Shown: piece after piece, positions 47,919 to 57,588 of the stretch | Layout of the letters: every line of letters begins with the position of its first letter | How positions within the stretch are numbered: position 1 is the first letter of the stretch | Assembly: GCA_947495685.1 (NCBI GenBank) | Contig: CANLZY010000009.1 | Coordinates: forward strand, 1-64,000 | Source: an uncultured Tropicimonas sp. | Lineage (GTDB): Bacteria > Pseudomonadota > Alphaproteobacteria > Rhodobacterales > Rhodobacteraceae | Direction: 5' to 3' | DNA: 64,000 bases | Made by a program: the position numbers and the translations under genes | The notes under the pieces: model-generated | The model's input: only the letters and a program-made list of their open reading frames with translations | What the model was told of the DNA's origin: nothing | Database searches by the model: none

Positions 47919-48362
47919 ATGACATCTCTTTTGGTCCTCAACGGTCCCAACCTGAATCTGTTGGGGACACGCCAGCCAGAGGTCTATGGCGCCACAACCC
48001 TCGCCGAGATCGAGGCCATGTGCCAGGCCACCGCCGAACGCCTGGGCATCGGTCTGGCGTTTGCACAATCCAACCACGAGGGCGTCCTGATCGACACGAT
48101 CCACGCCGCCAAGGGGGTCCACGACGGCATCGTGGTGAACGCGGGGGCCTATACCCATACATCGGTTGCCTTGATGGATGCCATCGCTTCGGTGGAACTG
48201 CCGGTCATCGAACTTCACCTCAGCAATGTGCACGCCCGCGAACCGTTCCGCCATGTGTCCTATATCTCCAAGGTAGCCGTCGGGCTGATCTGCGGGTTCG
48301 GACCGGCGGGGTATTCGCTTGCCCTTCAGGCGCTTGCGGACAGACTGGAGGATCATTCTTGA
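47919..48362 (+). CDS. aroQ: Type II 3-dehydroquinate dehydratase
   Basis: This 147-residue enzyme performs the third step of the shikimate pathway. [18 protein letters not shown] at the N-terminus, [30 protein letters not shown], and [18 protein letters not shown] are diagnostic; Tyr23-type base and His101-type acid are included. Its stop overlaps the TTG start of the LuxR-type gene. Confidence 0.95.
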   Translation: MTSLLVLNGPNLNLLGTRQPEVYGATTLAEIEAMCQATAERLGIGLAFAQSNHEGVLIDTIHAAKGVHDGIVVNAGAYTHTSVALMDAIASVELPVIELHLSNVHAREPFRHVSYISKVAVGLICGFGPAGYSLALQALADRLEDHS

Positions 48363-49111
48363 TCCTGGACTATATCGAACGGGTGACGTCGCTGTCCGAA
48401 GTTCAGGACGTCTGGGAGTATCACAAGGAAGTCATGGAGTCCTTCGGCTTCAACCGCGTGCTCTATGGCTTCACGCGCTTTCGGACAGAGAACTCTCTGG
48501 GCGACCCGCAGGACATGCTGATCCTGACCAACCACGATCGCAGCTATATCCGGCCGTTTCTGGACGACGGTCTGTACATGAAGGCGCCCATGACGATCTG
48601 GGCGCTCAACAATGTCGGCGCAAGTTCCTGGCGCGAGACCGACCGGATGATCCGCGACAAGACCCTGAACGACAGCGCCCGACGGATCTGGGAATTCAAC
48701 CGCAGCCAAGGGTTCGGCGCAGGTTTCACGATCAGCTTTCAGACCAATTCCACCCGGGCCAAGGGCGCCGTCAGTCTGACCTCGATCCCGGCCCTGTCCT
48801 TTGACGAGGCAGACGCCATCTGGGCCGAACATGGGCGGGCGATCGAGGCGATGAACAATGTGCTGCACCTGCGGCTGATTTCGATGCCGAACCCGGGTGC
48901 CCGCCGTCCACTGACACCGCGCCAGCGGGAGGTTCTGGAATGGGTGGGCGACGGCAAGACGACGGCGGATATTGGTGCGATCATGGGGCTGACATCCGCA
49001 ACTGTCGAAAAGCATCTGCGCCTGGCGCGTGAGGCTCTGGATGTCGGCACCACGGCTCAGGCGATCCTGAAGGCCTCGTTCCAGAATCAGATATTCGTCA
49101 TGGAGCACTGA
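48359..49111 (+). CDS. LuxR-type regulator with autoinducer-binding-like domain (LuxR solo)
   Basis: This 250-residue protein has an N-terminal autoinducer-binding-like domain (about 15-160; [46 protein letters not shown]) and a C-terminal LuxR helix-turn-helix ([21 protein letters not shown] onward, about 185-245). The start is a TTG seven bases after GGAGG and overlaps the aroQ stop, so translation is coupled. No ATG alternative gives the full N-terminus. No luxI gene is in the window. Confidence 0.85.
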   Translation: MILDYIERVTSLSEVQDVWEYHKEVMESFGFNRVLYGFTRFRTENSLGDPQDMLILTNHDRSYIRPFLDDGLYMKAPMTIWALNNVGASSWRETDRMIRDKTLNDSARRIWEFNRSQGFGAGFTISFQTNSTRAKGAVSLTSIPALSFDEADAIWAEHGRAIEAMNNVLHLRLISMPNPGARRPLTPRQREVLEWVGDGKTTADIGAIMGLTSATVEKHLRLAREALDVGTTAQAILKASFQNQIFVMEH

Positions 49112-49484
49112 CGGGTGTCAGGAGCAAAGCGCTCCTCCGGTCGCTCCTTGGATTCCGTCGGAAAAGGGCAAAAAAAGACCAAAAGTCAGGGATTCCGTAC
49201 TTCCTTGACCAAAGGTAAACGTGCAAGATAATCGTGTTCCGTGAGTGGTGGCAATTAGCCAAGGAACTGCGAACCGGTCGATCCCGCGATTTCGGGTAGA
49301 CAGGCAAGCTCCGGGAAACCGGATTGTCGATCCGAGGGCTTATTGTTCGGTCCTCGGGTCGACGCCTCTCCATGAGCAGCGCTTCATCCCCATTAAGCGC
49401 GGCGAGCAAAGTGGACATGAAACGGCGCAGCCTGCCCGTGCTGCGCCGTTTCTGACTCTCCGACCCTGTTTCAGAAATCCCGTC
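49112..49484. other. Convergent intergenic region
   Basis: About 370 bp between two genes transcribed toward each other. A small hairpin (AGGAGC/GCTCCT, 49120-49136) follows the LuxR-type gene, and a strong terminator lies at 49420. The middle has an AT-rich stretch but no supported gene. Confidence 0.4.
49420..49451 (-). terminator. Terminator of the CTERM protein gene
   Basis: AAACGGCGCAG (49420-49430) pairs with CTGCGCCGTTT (49441-49451) around a 10-base loop, with T-rich edges on both strands. It lies 34 bp beyond the stop at 49485. Confidence 0.75.
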
Positions 49485-50114
49485 TCAAGTGCGGCGCCGG
49501 CGCGACAGCGCGGCACCCCCGACCAACGCGCACAGCAACGAAAGCCCGGTTCCTGGCAGAGGCACCTGCGACCAAAGGACAAGCTCGTCGATTTGCGAGA
49601 CGTCGATTCCCGACACATTGTGCGTGAGCGAATAGGTTTCGCCAGCAAGGAAGACCGGAATGGTCCCCATGTCGAAACCGAAATCACTTATCGCGTCGAA
49701 ATCGTTCCAACCGGAATCACCATTCACGCCGGACAACATGAAGGCCGCGGTGTTTGTCGGGTCTTCAAGGAACACGTAGTCGATGTCATAACTCAGGATG
49801 ACCGTGTCGATCCCAAAGACCAGATCCATGGAAACAACTGCAAAATCAAACGGATCCACGCCAAAGAAGATTCCGTCAGAATCGACCTGGGCACCCGGCA
49901 ATCCGTCGCTCGTCACGACATTTGTGAAGGTGATCGAAAATGGCCCGGCAATGGCACTGTCGCCGTTGTCGAGGGTCTCGTCCGCGAAATCTGCCTGTCC
50001 TTCGGGAGGCAGGTCATCGTCCAGGTTCATCGTAACCGTCAAGGCGTTTGCCTGAGATGCAGTCAGAGCCAGAGCAAGTGCCACCCCCAAGAGCGGTATC
50101 GTCATAAGCCTCAT
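49485..50114 (-). CDS. Exported VPLPA-CTERM-type surface protein
   Basis: This 209-residue protein has a signal peptide (about 1-24, ending SQANA) and a C-terminal sorting signal: VPLPGTGLSLLCALVGGAAL followed by SRRRRT. The mature part is acidic, rich in Asp, Phe and Gly, with many beta-strand-like segments and no cysteine. Such proteins are processed by an exosortase and often belong to the biofilm matrix. The function is unknown. It shares the sorting type with the metalloprotease at 45523. Confidence 0.78.
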   Translation of the reverse strand: MRLMTIPLLGVALALALTASQANALTVTMNLDDDLPPEGQADFADETLDNGDSAIAGPFSITFTNVVTSDGLPGAQVDSDGIFFGVDPFDFAVVSMDLVFGIDTVILSYDIDYVFLEDPTNTAAFMLSGVNGDSGWNDFDAISDFGFDMGTIPVFLAGETYSLTHNVSGIDVSQIDELVLWSQVPLPGTGLSLLCALVGGAALSRRRRT

Positions 50115-50192
50115 CTGTCGCGTCTCCTGTTGCGGTTCATCCAGCGTAGAGGATTGATCCAGAGGCGTCTACCAATGCAGCCGTCAAACAGA

Positions 50193-50222
50193 GAAAGGGC
50201 GCGCCGATACCCAGGCGCGCCC
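50193..50222 (-). terminator. Terminator of tsf
   Basis: GGGCGCGCC (50197-50205) pairs with GGCGCGCCC (50214-50222), followed on the minus strand by TTTCTCTG. It lies 33 bp after the tsf stop. Confidence 0.7.
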
Positions 50223-50254
50223 CTATTTCATCTCGGAAGCAGTGGAAGGGCGGA

Positions 50255-51127
50255 TCAGCCCTGCATTGCGGCAACTTCGGCAGCGAAGTCGTCCTGCTTT
50301 TTCTCGATGCCTTCGCCAACTTCCATACGCACGAATGCGACAACCTCGGCACCGGCCTCCTTGGCGGCCTCGCCAACGGTCAGGTCCGGGTTCACGACAA
50401 AGGACTGACCCAGAAGCGTCACTTCAGCCATGAACTTCTTCATGCGGCCAACGATCATCTTCTCGATCACGGCTTCCGGCTTGCCGGATTCGCGGGCGAT
50501 GTCCATCTGCACATGCTTTTCGTGCTCGACAACCGACGGGTCCAGATCGGCTTCGCTCAGCGAGGCCGGGTTGGCAGCTGCAATGTGCATCGCAACCTGC
50601 TTGCCAAAGGCTTCGTCGCCGCCTTTCAGCGCGACCAGAACGCCAATCTTGCCGAGCCCGGGAGCCACGGCGTTGTGGACGTAGGAGGCGACAACGTCCC
50701 CCTCCACAGCGGCCATGCGGCGCAGCGACATGTTTTCGCCGATGGTGGCGATTTTCGCGGTCAGGACTTCGGACACCGTCTGGCCATTCAGGTCGGCACC
50801 GGCCAGGGCCTCGACGTCGGAAACGGTCAGTGCAGCTGCTGTGATCGCAGATACCATTTCCTGGAATTCGGCATTCTTGCCAACGAAGTCGGTCTCGGAG
50901 TTCACTTCGACGGCCACGCCCTTGCCGCCCTCGACCTTGACGCCGACGAGTCCTTCGGCCGCGGTGCGGCCAGATTTCTTGGCAGCCTTTGCCAGGCCCT
51001 TGGTGCGCAGCCAGTCGATAGCTGCTTCGATCTCGCCTTCAACTTCGGTCAGCGCCTTCTTGGCGTCCATCATGCCTGCGCCGGTCAGGTCGCGCAGTTC
51101 CTTCACCAGTTTCGCGGTGATAGCCAT
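50255..51127 (-). CDS. tsf: Elongation factor Ts
   Basis: This 290-residue factor recharges EF-Tu with [24 protein letters not shown] is the N-terminal UBA-like signature, [12 protein letters not shown] the TDFV motif, and HIAAANP and GQSFV mark the dimerisation domain. It lies after rpsB in the universal order and has its own terminator. Confidence 0.97.
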   Translation of the reverse strand: MAITAKLVKELRDLTGAGMMDAKKALTEVEGEIEAAIDWLRTKGLAKAAKKSGRTAAEGLVGVKVEGGKGVAVEVNSETDFVGKNAEFQEMVSAITAAALTVSDVEALAGADLNGQTVSEVLTAKIATIGENMSLRRMAAVEGDVVASYVHNAVAPGLGKIGVLVALKGGDEAFGKQVAMHIAAANPASLSEADLDPSVVEHEKHVQMDIARESGKPEAVIEKMIVGRMKKFMAEVTLLGQSFVVNPDLTVGEAAKEAGAEVVAFVRMEVGEGIEKKQDDFAAEVAAMQG

Positions 51128-51219
51128 CTTGGCTCTCCTCGATTGGGGGTAGCTTTGCGGCAGGCTTTCGCCCGCCGCATGTGTCAGGTCCGTGACGTTT
51201 CGGTCCCGGACAGAAGGCA

Positions 51220-52011
51220 TCAGCTTGCGGCAGGAGCCTCTTCGGCGGCCGGAGCTGCCTCTTCGACGGCCTCTTCCACCAGAGCGTGTTCCATCTCGCC
51301 AAGGTCGATGCCGGCGGCATCCATCTGAGCCGACATGCCGTCCAGCGCCGCGCGCGAAACCAGGTCGCAATAGAGCGCGATGGCACGGGCCGCGTCGTCG
51401 TTGCCGGGGATCACGTAGTCCACGTCGTTGGGCGAAGCGTTGGTGTCGACGATGCCCACAACCGGGATACCCAGCTTCTTGGCTTCGGCGATGGCCAGAT
51501 CTTCCTTGCTCACGTCGATGACGAACAGCAGGTCGGGCACGCCACCCATTTCGCGGATGCCGCCCAGCGACGCCTGCAGCTTGGCCTGGTCACGTTCCAT
51601 GTGAAGGCGCTCTTTCTTGGTGAGACCCTCGGCGCCCATCGCCATCTGCTCGTCGATGTTCTTGAGGCGCTGGATCGACTGGGAGACGGTCTTCCAGTTG
51701 GTCAGCGTGCCACCCAGCCAGCGGTGGTTCATGTAGTACTGCGCACAACGCTCGGCGGCATCGGCGATCGGCTTCTGCGCCTGACGCTTGGTGCCAACGA
51801 ACAGGATCCGGCCGCCACGGGCGACGGTGTCGCGTACGACGGTCAGCGCCTGGTCCAGCAGGGGGACCGTCTGCGTCAGGTCGAGAATGTGAATTCCGTT
51901 GCGGTCACCATAGATGTACTCGCCCATGCGGGGATTCCACCGCTGGGTTTGGTGACCGAAGTGAACGCCAGCTTCAAGCAGCTGACGCAGAGAGAACTCA
52001 GGAAGCGCCAT
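51220..52011 (-). CDS. rpsB: 30S ribosomal protein S2
   Basis: This 263-residue protein starts [20 protein letters not shown] and has [30 protein letters not shown] and [20 protein letters not shown], all typical. The acidic/alanine tail after residue 245 is usual in alphaproteobacteria. Longer in-frame starts read unlike protein and cover the promoter region shared with the cupin gene. Confidence 0.97.
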   Translation of the reverse strand: MALPEFSLRQLLEAGVHFGHQTQRWNPRMGEYIYGDRNGIHILDLTQTVPLLDQALTVVRDTVARGGRILFVGTKRQAQKPIADAAERCAQYYMNHRWLGGTLTNWKTVSQSIQRLKNIDEQMAMGAEGLTKKERLHMERDQAKLQASLGGIREMGGVPDLLFVIDVSKEDLAIAEAKKLGIPVVGIVDTNASPNDVDYVIPGNDDAARAIALYCDLVSRAALDGMSAQMDAAGIDLGEMEHALVEEAVEEAAPAAEEAPAAS

Positions 52012-52227
52012 GTAATATCCTTTCCGGTTTCGCATCCTCAACGGGGCATACAGGGATCTCTCCCAACCGGCGGACCGAACGAGGATGTCTCCCCCGATGG
52101 CCCAGGCCCCGTCTGTGAAGTGCGCCGCAGGTACTGCATTGGCGGGAGTGGTGCAACCCCCTGCCCCGGTTTTTCGACCCAACTGGAAAAAACCTGCTAT
52201 GTTCGACCGATCCAAGGAGGATTTTTC

Positions 52228-52563
52228 ATGAAACTCCCCGATTTCCTGATGGCTTTGCCGCGCCTGGATGTCCCCTTTCCCATTGATGTGGTCGAGAGCC
52301 GGGCCATGAGAACCGACGATGCTCTTGTCGTCTTTTTCATCTTTCACAAGGATGCATCCCTGCCTCCGCATTCACACGGACCGCAATGGGGCACCGTCCT
52401 GCATGGCGAGGTGACCATTACCATGAACAGCGCGACGCGAACGTACCACCCCGGCGAAACTTATGACATCGGGGACGGTGTCGTGCACGCGGTGGAGGTC
52501 AAGGCCGGCACGATTGCCATCGATGCCTTTGCCGAGGCCGACAGGTATCCGCTGAAGGGCTGA
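52228..52563 (+). CDS. Cupin-domain protein
   Basis: This 111-residue protein is a single cupin barrel: [20 protein letters not shown] carries two His and the following Glu of motif 1, and [13 protein letters not shown] the His of motif 2, so a metal site is complete. An AAGGAGG ribosome site is placed exactly before the ATG. It is divergent from rpsB; the substrate is unknown. Confidence 0.85.
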   Translation: MKLPDFLMALPRLDVPFPIDVVESRAMRTDDALVVFFIFHKDASLPPHSHGPQWGTVLHGEVTITMNSATRTYHPGETYDIGDGVVHAVEVKAGTIAIDAFAEADRYPLKG

Positions 52564-52657
52564 GGTTCGGCCGAAAGCTCGTTCCTCCGGCGGTATATTT
52601 CCGGACAGAAGGCGGAACGCGCTTGCGCTTGGCTGCGTGGCGCGGTCATTTGATGTC

Positions 52658-53548
52658 ATGGAACAAAAGGCAGATATTCTGTGTATCGGCTCGGTGTTGT
52701 GGGACGTCATCGGACGCACTCCGCGGTACATGGCCGTCGGGCACGATGTGCCGGGCAGAATCACGCGCTTGCCCGGGGGCGTGGCGATGAATATCGCGAT
52801 GGCCCTCGTACGAGAGGGTCTGCGCCCCGCCTTGCTCACGGTTCTGGGCGAGGATGGCGAGGGGCGCGACCTGGCGCGGGCCGCCGAAGACATGGGCATG
52901 AACACCGGGCATGTAACCTGGTCGGATACTCTGCCCACGGATCAGTACATGGCGATCGAGGGCGAGAACGGGCTTGTCGCGGCGATTGCCGATGCCCACT
53001 CGTTGGAACGGGCCGGGGATCGGATCCTGGAACCGCTGGCAGATGGCCGGCTCGGCTCCATCGACTCGCCCTATGCCGGCGTTGTTGCGCTGGACGGCAA
53101 CCTGACCGAAGAACTCCTGTCAAGAGTGTCCGACAGCCTGTTGTTTTCACGCGCCGATCTTCGAGTCGCGCCGGCATCCCCCGGCAAGGCCGGGCGTCTG
53201 ACCCCGCTGTTGCGACATCCCGGGGCAACCGTGTACGTCAACCGGATCGAGGCTGGCCTGATCTGTGACAAGAAGGTCCGCACGGCCCGGGCGGGCGCCG
53301 AAGCGCTGATCGAGGCCGGGGCGCAGCGGGTCCTGGTCACCGACGGCGCCGACCCGATGGCGATGGCCACGCCGGACCAGATCCTGACAGCCAGCCCGCC
53401 ACAGGTCGCGGTGACCCGTGTCACCGGGGCCGGCGACACGTTCATGGCCGCCCATATCGCCGCCGAGGCCCGCGGGCTCTCCGGCATCTTTGCCATCGAA
53501 GCCGCTCTTGGCATCACCGCAGCCTATGTTTCGGAGTCCGGATCTTGA
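52658..53548 (+). CDS. psuK: PfkB-type sugar kinase, probable pseudouridine kinase
   Basis: This 296-residue kinase has the PfkB fold: LPGGVAMNIAMALVREG near residues 40-56 and TRVTGAGDTFMAAHIAAEA with the catalytic Asp at the C-terminal end. It directly precedes psuG and overlaps it by 4 bp, which points to phosphorylation of pseudouridine. A GTG seven codons upstream is possible, but the ATG is preferred. Sugar specificity is inferred from its partner. Confidence 0.85.
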   Translation: MEQKADILCIGSVLWDVIGRTPRYMAVGHDVPGRITRLPGGVAMNIAMALVREGLRPALLTVLGEDGEGRDLARAAEDMGMNTGHVTWSDTLPTDQYMAIEGENGLVAAIADAHSLERAGDRILEPLADGRLGSIDSPYAGVVALDGNLTEELLSRVSDSLLFSRADLRVAPASPGKAGRLTPLLRHPGATVYVNRIEAGLICDKKVRTARAGAEALIEAGAQRVLVTDGADPMAMATPDQILTASPPQVAVTRVTGAGDTFMAAHIAAEARGLSGIFAIEAALGITAAYVSESGS

Positions 53549-54459
53549 CCCTTCCCCTTACCCTGTCGTCCGAGGTGGCCGAGGCCACAGCAAATGGTGG
53601 CGCCATCGTTGCGCTGGAAAGCACAATCATTACCCATGGCATGCCTTGGCCACAGAACCTCGAAACCGCGCGTTCGGTCGAGGCGACGGTCCGTTCCGCA
53701 GGTGCCGTGCCTGCCACCATTGCAGTCCTGAACGGACGTTTGCATGTCGGGCTGGAGGGGGACCAGCTGGAACAGTTGGCGCAGGCCAAGGACGTTGCCA
53801 AGGTCAGTCGCGCCGATCTGGCGGTGTGCATGGCATCCGGTGGAAACGGGGCAACCACCGTCGCCGCAACGATGATCGCGGCACAGCTGGCCGGTATCCA
53901 TGTCTTTGCCACCGGCGGGATCGGCGGTGTGCACAAGGGAGCCGAGACAACCTTTGATATCTCGGCCGACCTTCAGGAACTGGCTCAGACCCCAGTGACG
54001 GTTGTTGCCGCGGGCGCCAAGGCGATTCTTGACATCCCGAAGACGCTGGAAGTACTTGAAACTCTTGGTGTTCCGGTAATTTCCGTGGGGCAGGACAACA
54101 TGCCGGCCTTCTGGTCGCGCGACGCCGGCCTGCGGGCACCGTTGCGGATGGACGATGCCGCAGCCATTGCCGCCGCTCACCGGATGCGGGTGGCACTTGG
54201 GCTGCCGGGCGGTCAACTGGTGGCCAATCCTATCCCGGTCCCTGCAGAAATCGCTGCTGACACGCTTGCGCCGATCATCGCCCAGGCCCAGGCCGAGGCA
54301 GAGGCGCAAGGGGTTGCGGCCAAGGCGGTGACGCCTTTCCTGCTGAAGCGTATCTTCGAGTTGACCGATGGCAGTTCGCTGGTCGCCAACATCGCGTTGG
54401 TGCTGAACAATGCGCGTCTTGCGGCGGCAATCGCCCGCGAAATCACCGCCTCAGGGTGA
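53545..54459 (+). CDS. psuG: Pseudouridine-5'-phosphate glycosidase
   Basis: This 304-residue enzyme splits pseudouridine phosphate to uracil and ribose-5-phosphate. ALESTIITHGMPWPQN near residues 27-42, CMASGGNGATTVAATM, FATGGIGGVHKGAE and VISVGQDNMPAFWSRD are family signatures. The start is a TTG overlapping the psuK stop, as no later ATG keeps the first strand. With psuK it degrades modified nucleosides from RNA turnover. Confidence 0.95.
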   Translation: MTLPLTLSSEVAEATANGGAIVALESTIITHGMPWPQNLETARSVEATVRSAGAVPATIAVLNGRLHVGLEGDQLEQLAQAKDVAKVSRADLAVCMASGGNGATTVAATMIAAQLAGIHVFATGGIGGVHKGAETTFDISADLQELAQTPVTVVAAGAKAILDIPKTLEVLETLGVPVISVGQDNMPAFWSRDAGLRAPLRMDDAAAIAAAHRMRVALGLPGGQLVANPIPVPAEIAADTLAPIIAQAQAEAEAQGVAAKAVTPFLLKRIFELTDGSSLVANIALVLNNARLAAAIAREITASG

Positions 54460-54499
54460 AACCCGGAACGAGATGAGGCGACAGCCTTGCGATGCAGTT

Positions 54500-54530
54500 A
54501 CTGGGCGCTTAGCTAAGCGCCAGTGCTTTA
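54500..54530 (+). terminator. Terminator of psuKG
   Basis: The perfect palindrome GCGCTTAGCTAAGCGC (54505-54520), extended by CTG/CAG arms, is followed by GCTTTATT. It lies 45 bp after psuG and close before the next gene, so it might also be an operator. Confidence 0.5.
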
Positions 54531-54542
54531 TTCAGGAACATC

Positions 54543-55325
54543 ATGCCACACCGTCAAGGCCCCGAACACCATCCGGACCCGCACGCCCCGCGCCGCCGAC
54601 CCGGGCTGTTGGCCAACCTGAGATCGTCTTTCCTGACCGGTCTGGTCGTGATCGCTCCTGTGGGCTTGACCGTCTGGCTGATCTGGACCGTCGTTGGCTG
54701 GTTCGATGCCTTCGTGCTGCCCTTCGTGCCCGACGCCTACAAGCCGGAAACCCTGCTGCGGCTGTTGTTTGGCGAAGAGTCCACGGTCAATGTCCGCGGC
54801 GTCGGCGTTGTGGTGTTCCTGATGTTCACGGTGATCATCGGCTGGATCGCCAAGGGCGTGATCGGCCGGTCGTTCATCGCCTGGGCAGAGCGCCTCGTCG
54901 ATCGCATGCCGATCGTCCGCTCCATCTACAACGGGGTGAAGCAGATCGCGGAGACGGTATTTGCCCAGACGGATACCAAGTTCGACAAGGCCTGCATGAT
55001 CCAGTACCCGCGTCCCGGTCTCTGGGCCATCGCCTTTGTGTCGACGTCCGCCAAGGGAGAAATCAGCCGACGGGTGCCACGGGACGAGTCGATCGTTTCG
55101 GTCTTTCTTCCGACCACTCCGAACCCGACATCCGGCTTCCTGTTGTTCGTTCCCGAAAGCGAAGTGATCTATCTGGACATGAGCGTCGAGGACGCAGCCA
55201 AACTGGTGATTTCGGCCGGGCTGGTCTATCCCAATGATCGCAACGGCGAGGTTCCGGCCGTTCCTGGTGATGACACGCCGGTCGAAATCAAGGGCGCGCA
55301 CGAGCCGGCCCGGTTGGATGCCTGA
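54543..55325 (+). CDS. DUF502 family membrane protein
   Basis: This 260-residue protein has two membrane segments near the N-terminus (SFLTGLVVIAPVGLTVWLIW and VGVVVFLMFTVIIGWIAKG) and the DUF502 pattern (PIVRSIYNGVKQIAETVF, SGFLLFVPESEVIYLDMS, VEDAAKLVISAGLVYP). The function is unknown; relatives in plants (LCV-like) and bacteria exist. It is convergent with the patatin-like gene. Confidence 0.88.
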   Translation: MPHRQGPEHHPDPHAPRRRPGLLANLRSSFLTGLVVIAPVGLTVWLIWTVVGWFDAFVLPFVPDAYKPETLLRLLFGEESTVNVRGVGVVVFLMFTVIIGWIAKGVIGRSFIAWAERLVDRMPIVRSIYNGVKQIAETVFAQTDTKFDKACMIQYPRPGLWAIAFVSTSAKGEISRRVPRDESIVSVFLPTTPNPTSGFLLFVPESEVIYLDMSVEDAAKLVISAGLVYPNDRNGEVPAVPGDDTPVEIKGAHEPARLDA

Positions 55326-55331
55326 GCGGCG

Positions 55332-56384
55332 CTAGCGGAACATCGCTTCCAGATCCGTTGATGCCCGCTGGGTCAGATCGGCCTTGTGATCAACCAGAAA
55401 CGCGTCGGCGGCCGCGCGGCCGGCCTGCTTCAGCCGAGACAGGATCACCGGCGACGGCACGATCTTGGTCCCGACCGACAGGTCTTGCATGAAGGCATCG
55501 TCGGCAATCATGTGGATGCGCACGTCCTTCATGCTGCCCTGTTCCACCCGCCCATCGGCAATCAGTTCGCGCACGAACTGGATCGACCGCAGTTCTCTCA
55601 GCAGGGAGGAATTGAAGCTGATCTCGTTGATCCGGTTCTGAATGTCCGCGGCACTGCGCGGCACATCCGGTCGGTACAGCGGGTTGATGTTGACGATCAC
55701 GATGTCGGCCGGCAATTCCGGATCGAACAGCGGAAACAACGCCGGGTTTCCGGTGTACCCACCGTCCCAGAACGCCTCCCGATTCCCGGTTTCCGAATCG
55801 TCGATTTCGACCGCCTTGAAGATCGTTGGCAGACAGCCGGACGCAAGGATGACCGACGTATCGATCTCGGTGCCCTGGAAGACCCGGATCTTGCCGCTGC
55901 GCACATTGGTGGCCGACACGAACAGCGCCGGCCCGGTCGCTGCACAGACCCGATCAAAGGCAAACCGGCTGACGATCCGCTCCAGCGGATTGGCGTAGAA
56001 CGGTCCATAGCTGTAGGGGCTGATCGAGCGGCTCGCGGCATCCGCCACCGCGTACAGCGGCGAGGCCTCGATCACCTGCGAATAGACATCGCTTGGTGGG
56101 GCAAAGGGGGCGAACCAATGGGTCAGCCGAAGGTCCCGTACTCCGGCAACCTGATGCCACAGCCAGTCGAGGTTGGCCTTCGCGGCCTGCCGGTCAGCCC
56201 CCGTACCGTCGCTCACCAGCCCGGCCTTCAGCGCCGCTCCGTTCAAGGCGCCCGCCGAGGTGCCGGAAATGCCGGCGATCTCGATGTCGTCCTCTTCCAG
56301 CAGCCTGTCGATCACGCCCCAGGTAAAGGCACCATGGGCCCCACCCCCTTGCAGCGCCAGGTTGATCCGCTTCACTGCTGCCAT
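55332..56384 (-). CDS. Patatin-like phospholipase
   Basis: This 350-residue protein has the patatin motifs: GGGAHG (residues 13-18, oxyanion hole), GTSAG (41-45) with nucleophile Ser43, and the catalytic Asp in FWDGGYTGN at about 206. It has no signal peptide. It lies 74 bp after the 3-hydroxybutyrate dehydrogenase gene on the same strand and is likely co-transcribed. In relatives such a pair is linked to polyhydroxybutyrate turnover, but a lipid substrate is also possible. Confidence 0.88.
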   Translation of the reverse strand: MAAVKRINLALQGGGAHGAFTWGVIDRLLEEDDIEIAGISGTSAGALNGAALKAGLVSDGTGADRQAAKANLDWLWHQVAGVRDLRLTHWFAPFAPPSDVYSQVIEASPLYAVADAASRSISPYSYGPFYANPLERIVSRFAFDRVCAATGPALFVSATNVRSGKIRVFQGTEIDTSVILASGCLPTIFKAVEIDDSETGNREAFWDGGYTGNPALFPLFDPELPADIVIVNINPLYRPDVPRSAADIQNRINEISFNSSLLRELRSIQFVRELIADGRVEQGSMKDVRIHMIADDAFMQDLSVGTKIVPSPVILSRLKQAGRAAADAFLVDHKADLTQRASTDLEAMFR

Positions 56385-56458
56385 GGGTCTGCTTTCTGTT
56401 GCGCGGGAGGGTCCCGGTGAAAGGGTTGAACCGGGGGTGTCCCCCGGCTCGGCTTGGC

Positions 56459-57232
56459 TTATAGAGCGGTCCAACCGCCATCGACACTGATGGTTGTCCC
56501 GGTGATCTGGGCGGCCGCATCCGAGCACAGGAATATGGTGGTCCCACCCAGCTGCTCGGTCGTGGCAAATTCCTTCGAGGGCTGACGCGCCAGCAAAACG
56601 TTGCGGATCACTTCCTCCCGCTCCATGCCGTATTCCTTCATCGTGTTCGGGATCTGCTCTTCGACCAGCGGTGTCAGCACATAGCCGGGGCAGATCGCGT
56701 TGCAGGTGATCGGTTCCTCCGCCGTCTCCAGCGCAACGGTCTTGCTCATGCCCACCACACCGTGCTTGGCCGCGATGTAGGCCGCCTTGAAGGGCGACGC
56801 GGTCAGACCGTGTGCCGAGGCGATATTGACCACCCTGCCCCAGCCAGCCGCGCGCATCATCGGCAGTGCCGCCGCCGTGGTATGAAAGACCGAAGTCATG
56901 TTGATCGCGATGATCGCGTCCCACTTGTCGACCGGAAATTCATCGATCGGCGCGACGAACTGGATACCGGCGTTGTTCACCAGGATATCACAGCGTCCGG
57001 CCTGGGCGATCAGGTCCCGGCATTCGGTGCCTTTCGACATGTCGGCCTTGATGTACCGCGCCGTCGTGCCCGTCTCCTTGCTGATCGCTGCGGCAAGTGC
57101 GTGATCGGCTTCGGTGTCGGTAAACGAGTTCAGCACCACATCCGCGCCCGCCCGGGCAAGCTCCCGCGCGATACCCAACCCGATGCCCGAATTCGACCCG
57201 GTGATAACGGCCGTTTTCCCCTTGAGTGACAT
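56459..57232 (-). CDS. bdhA: 3-Hydroxybutyrate dehydrogenase
   Basis: This 257-residue short-chain dehydrogenase has TGSNSGIGLGIA (11-22) for NAD, NNAG (86-89), and the catalytic Ser139, Tyr152 and Lys156 in ASAHGLTASPFKAAYIAAKHG-type order. LVEEQIPNTMKEYGM and LLARQPSKEFATTEQL are specific to D-3-hydroxybutyrate dehydrogenases. The ATG at 57232 has GGAGAG correctly spaced; one four codons upstream does not. It makes acetoacetate from the storage polymer monomer. Confidence 0.92.
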   Translation of the reverse strand: MSLKGKTAVITGSNSGIGLGIARELARAGADVVLNSFTDTEADHALAAAISKETGTTARYIKADMSKGTECRDLIAQAGRCDILVNNAGIQFVAPIDEFPVDKWDAIIAINMTSVFHTTAAALPMMRAAGWGRVVNIASAHGLTASPFKAAYIAAKHGVVGMSKTVALETAEEPITCNAICPGYVLTPLVEEQIPNTMKEYGMEREEVIRNVLLARQPSKEFATTEQLGGTTIFLCSDAAAQITGTTISVDGGWTAL

Positions 57233-57398
57233 GTCGCTCTCCATCTATGTCCGTCCCGGACGCACCATACATGCTGCAGGCGCGAAATGAAGCGCCCGCG
57301 TCCCTTGGCCGACTTCTGGAAGAGATTGCGCTGGCTGCGTCAGGCCCCGTGACGTCGCCGTCTGCTCAAAGTTTCAGCAAGATCTCTGCCACAGGACC

Positions 57399-57475
57399 AA
57401 AAAAAACGCCCGCACAAGGCGGGCGCTAAGTCATTGAGGCAGGTTTCATACAGGCAAGAAACCTATCGAGCAGTG
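57399..57475 (-). ncRNA. Candidate small RNA, about 75-80 nt
   Basis: A full transcription unit lies on the minus strand between two genes that point away from it. It starts near 57475, forms a 7-bp stem (AGGTTTC/GAAACCT, 57441-57464) with a 10-base loop containing TTGCCTG, then a 7-bp GC stem (57407-57425) followed by eight T. No open reading frame fits. It has its own promoter just upstream. The terminator cannot belong to any gene, since none reads into it. Confidence 0.65.
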
Positions 57476-57480
57476 CCCTC

Positions 57481-57509
57481 TTTATACCCAAACGATGGGC
57501 TCAGGCCAA
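57481..57509 (-). promoter_or_regulatory. Predicted sigma-70 promoter of the candidate small RNA
   Basis: On the minus strand TTGGCC (57504-57509), a 17-base spacer and TATAAA (57481-57486) form a good sigma-70 promoter. The predicted start is near 57475, giving an RNA that ends at the U-run. Confidence 0.6.
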
Positions 57510-57588
57510 GTTAAAAGTTTGAAATGCTTGACTTGCACGACTACGCTCTCATCCAAGAATACAAGGGCAGAGAGGGATTGTTGCCAAA

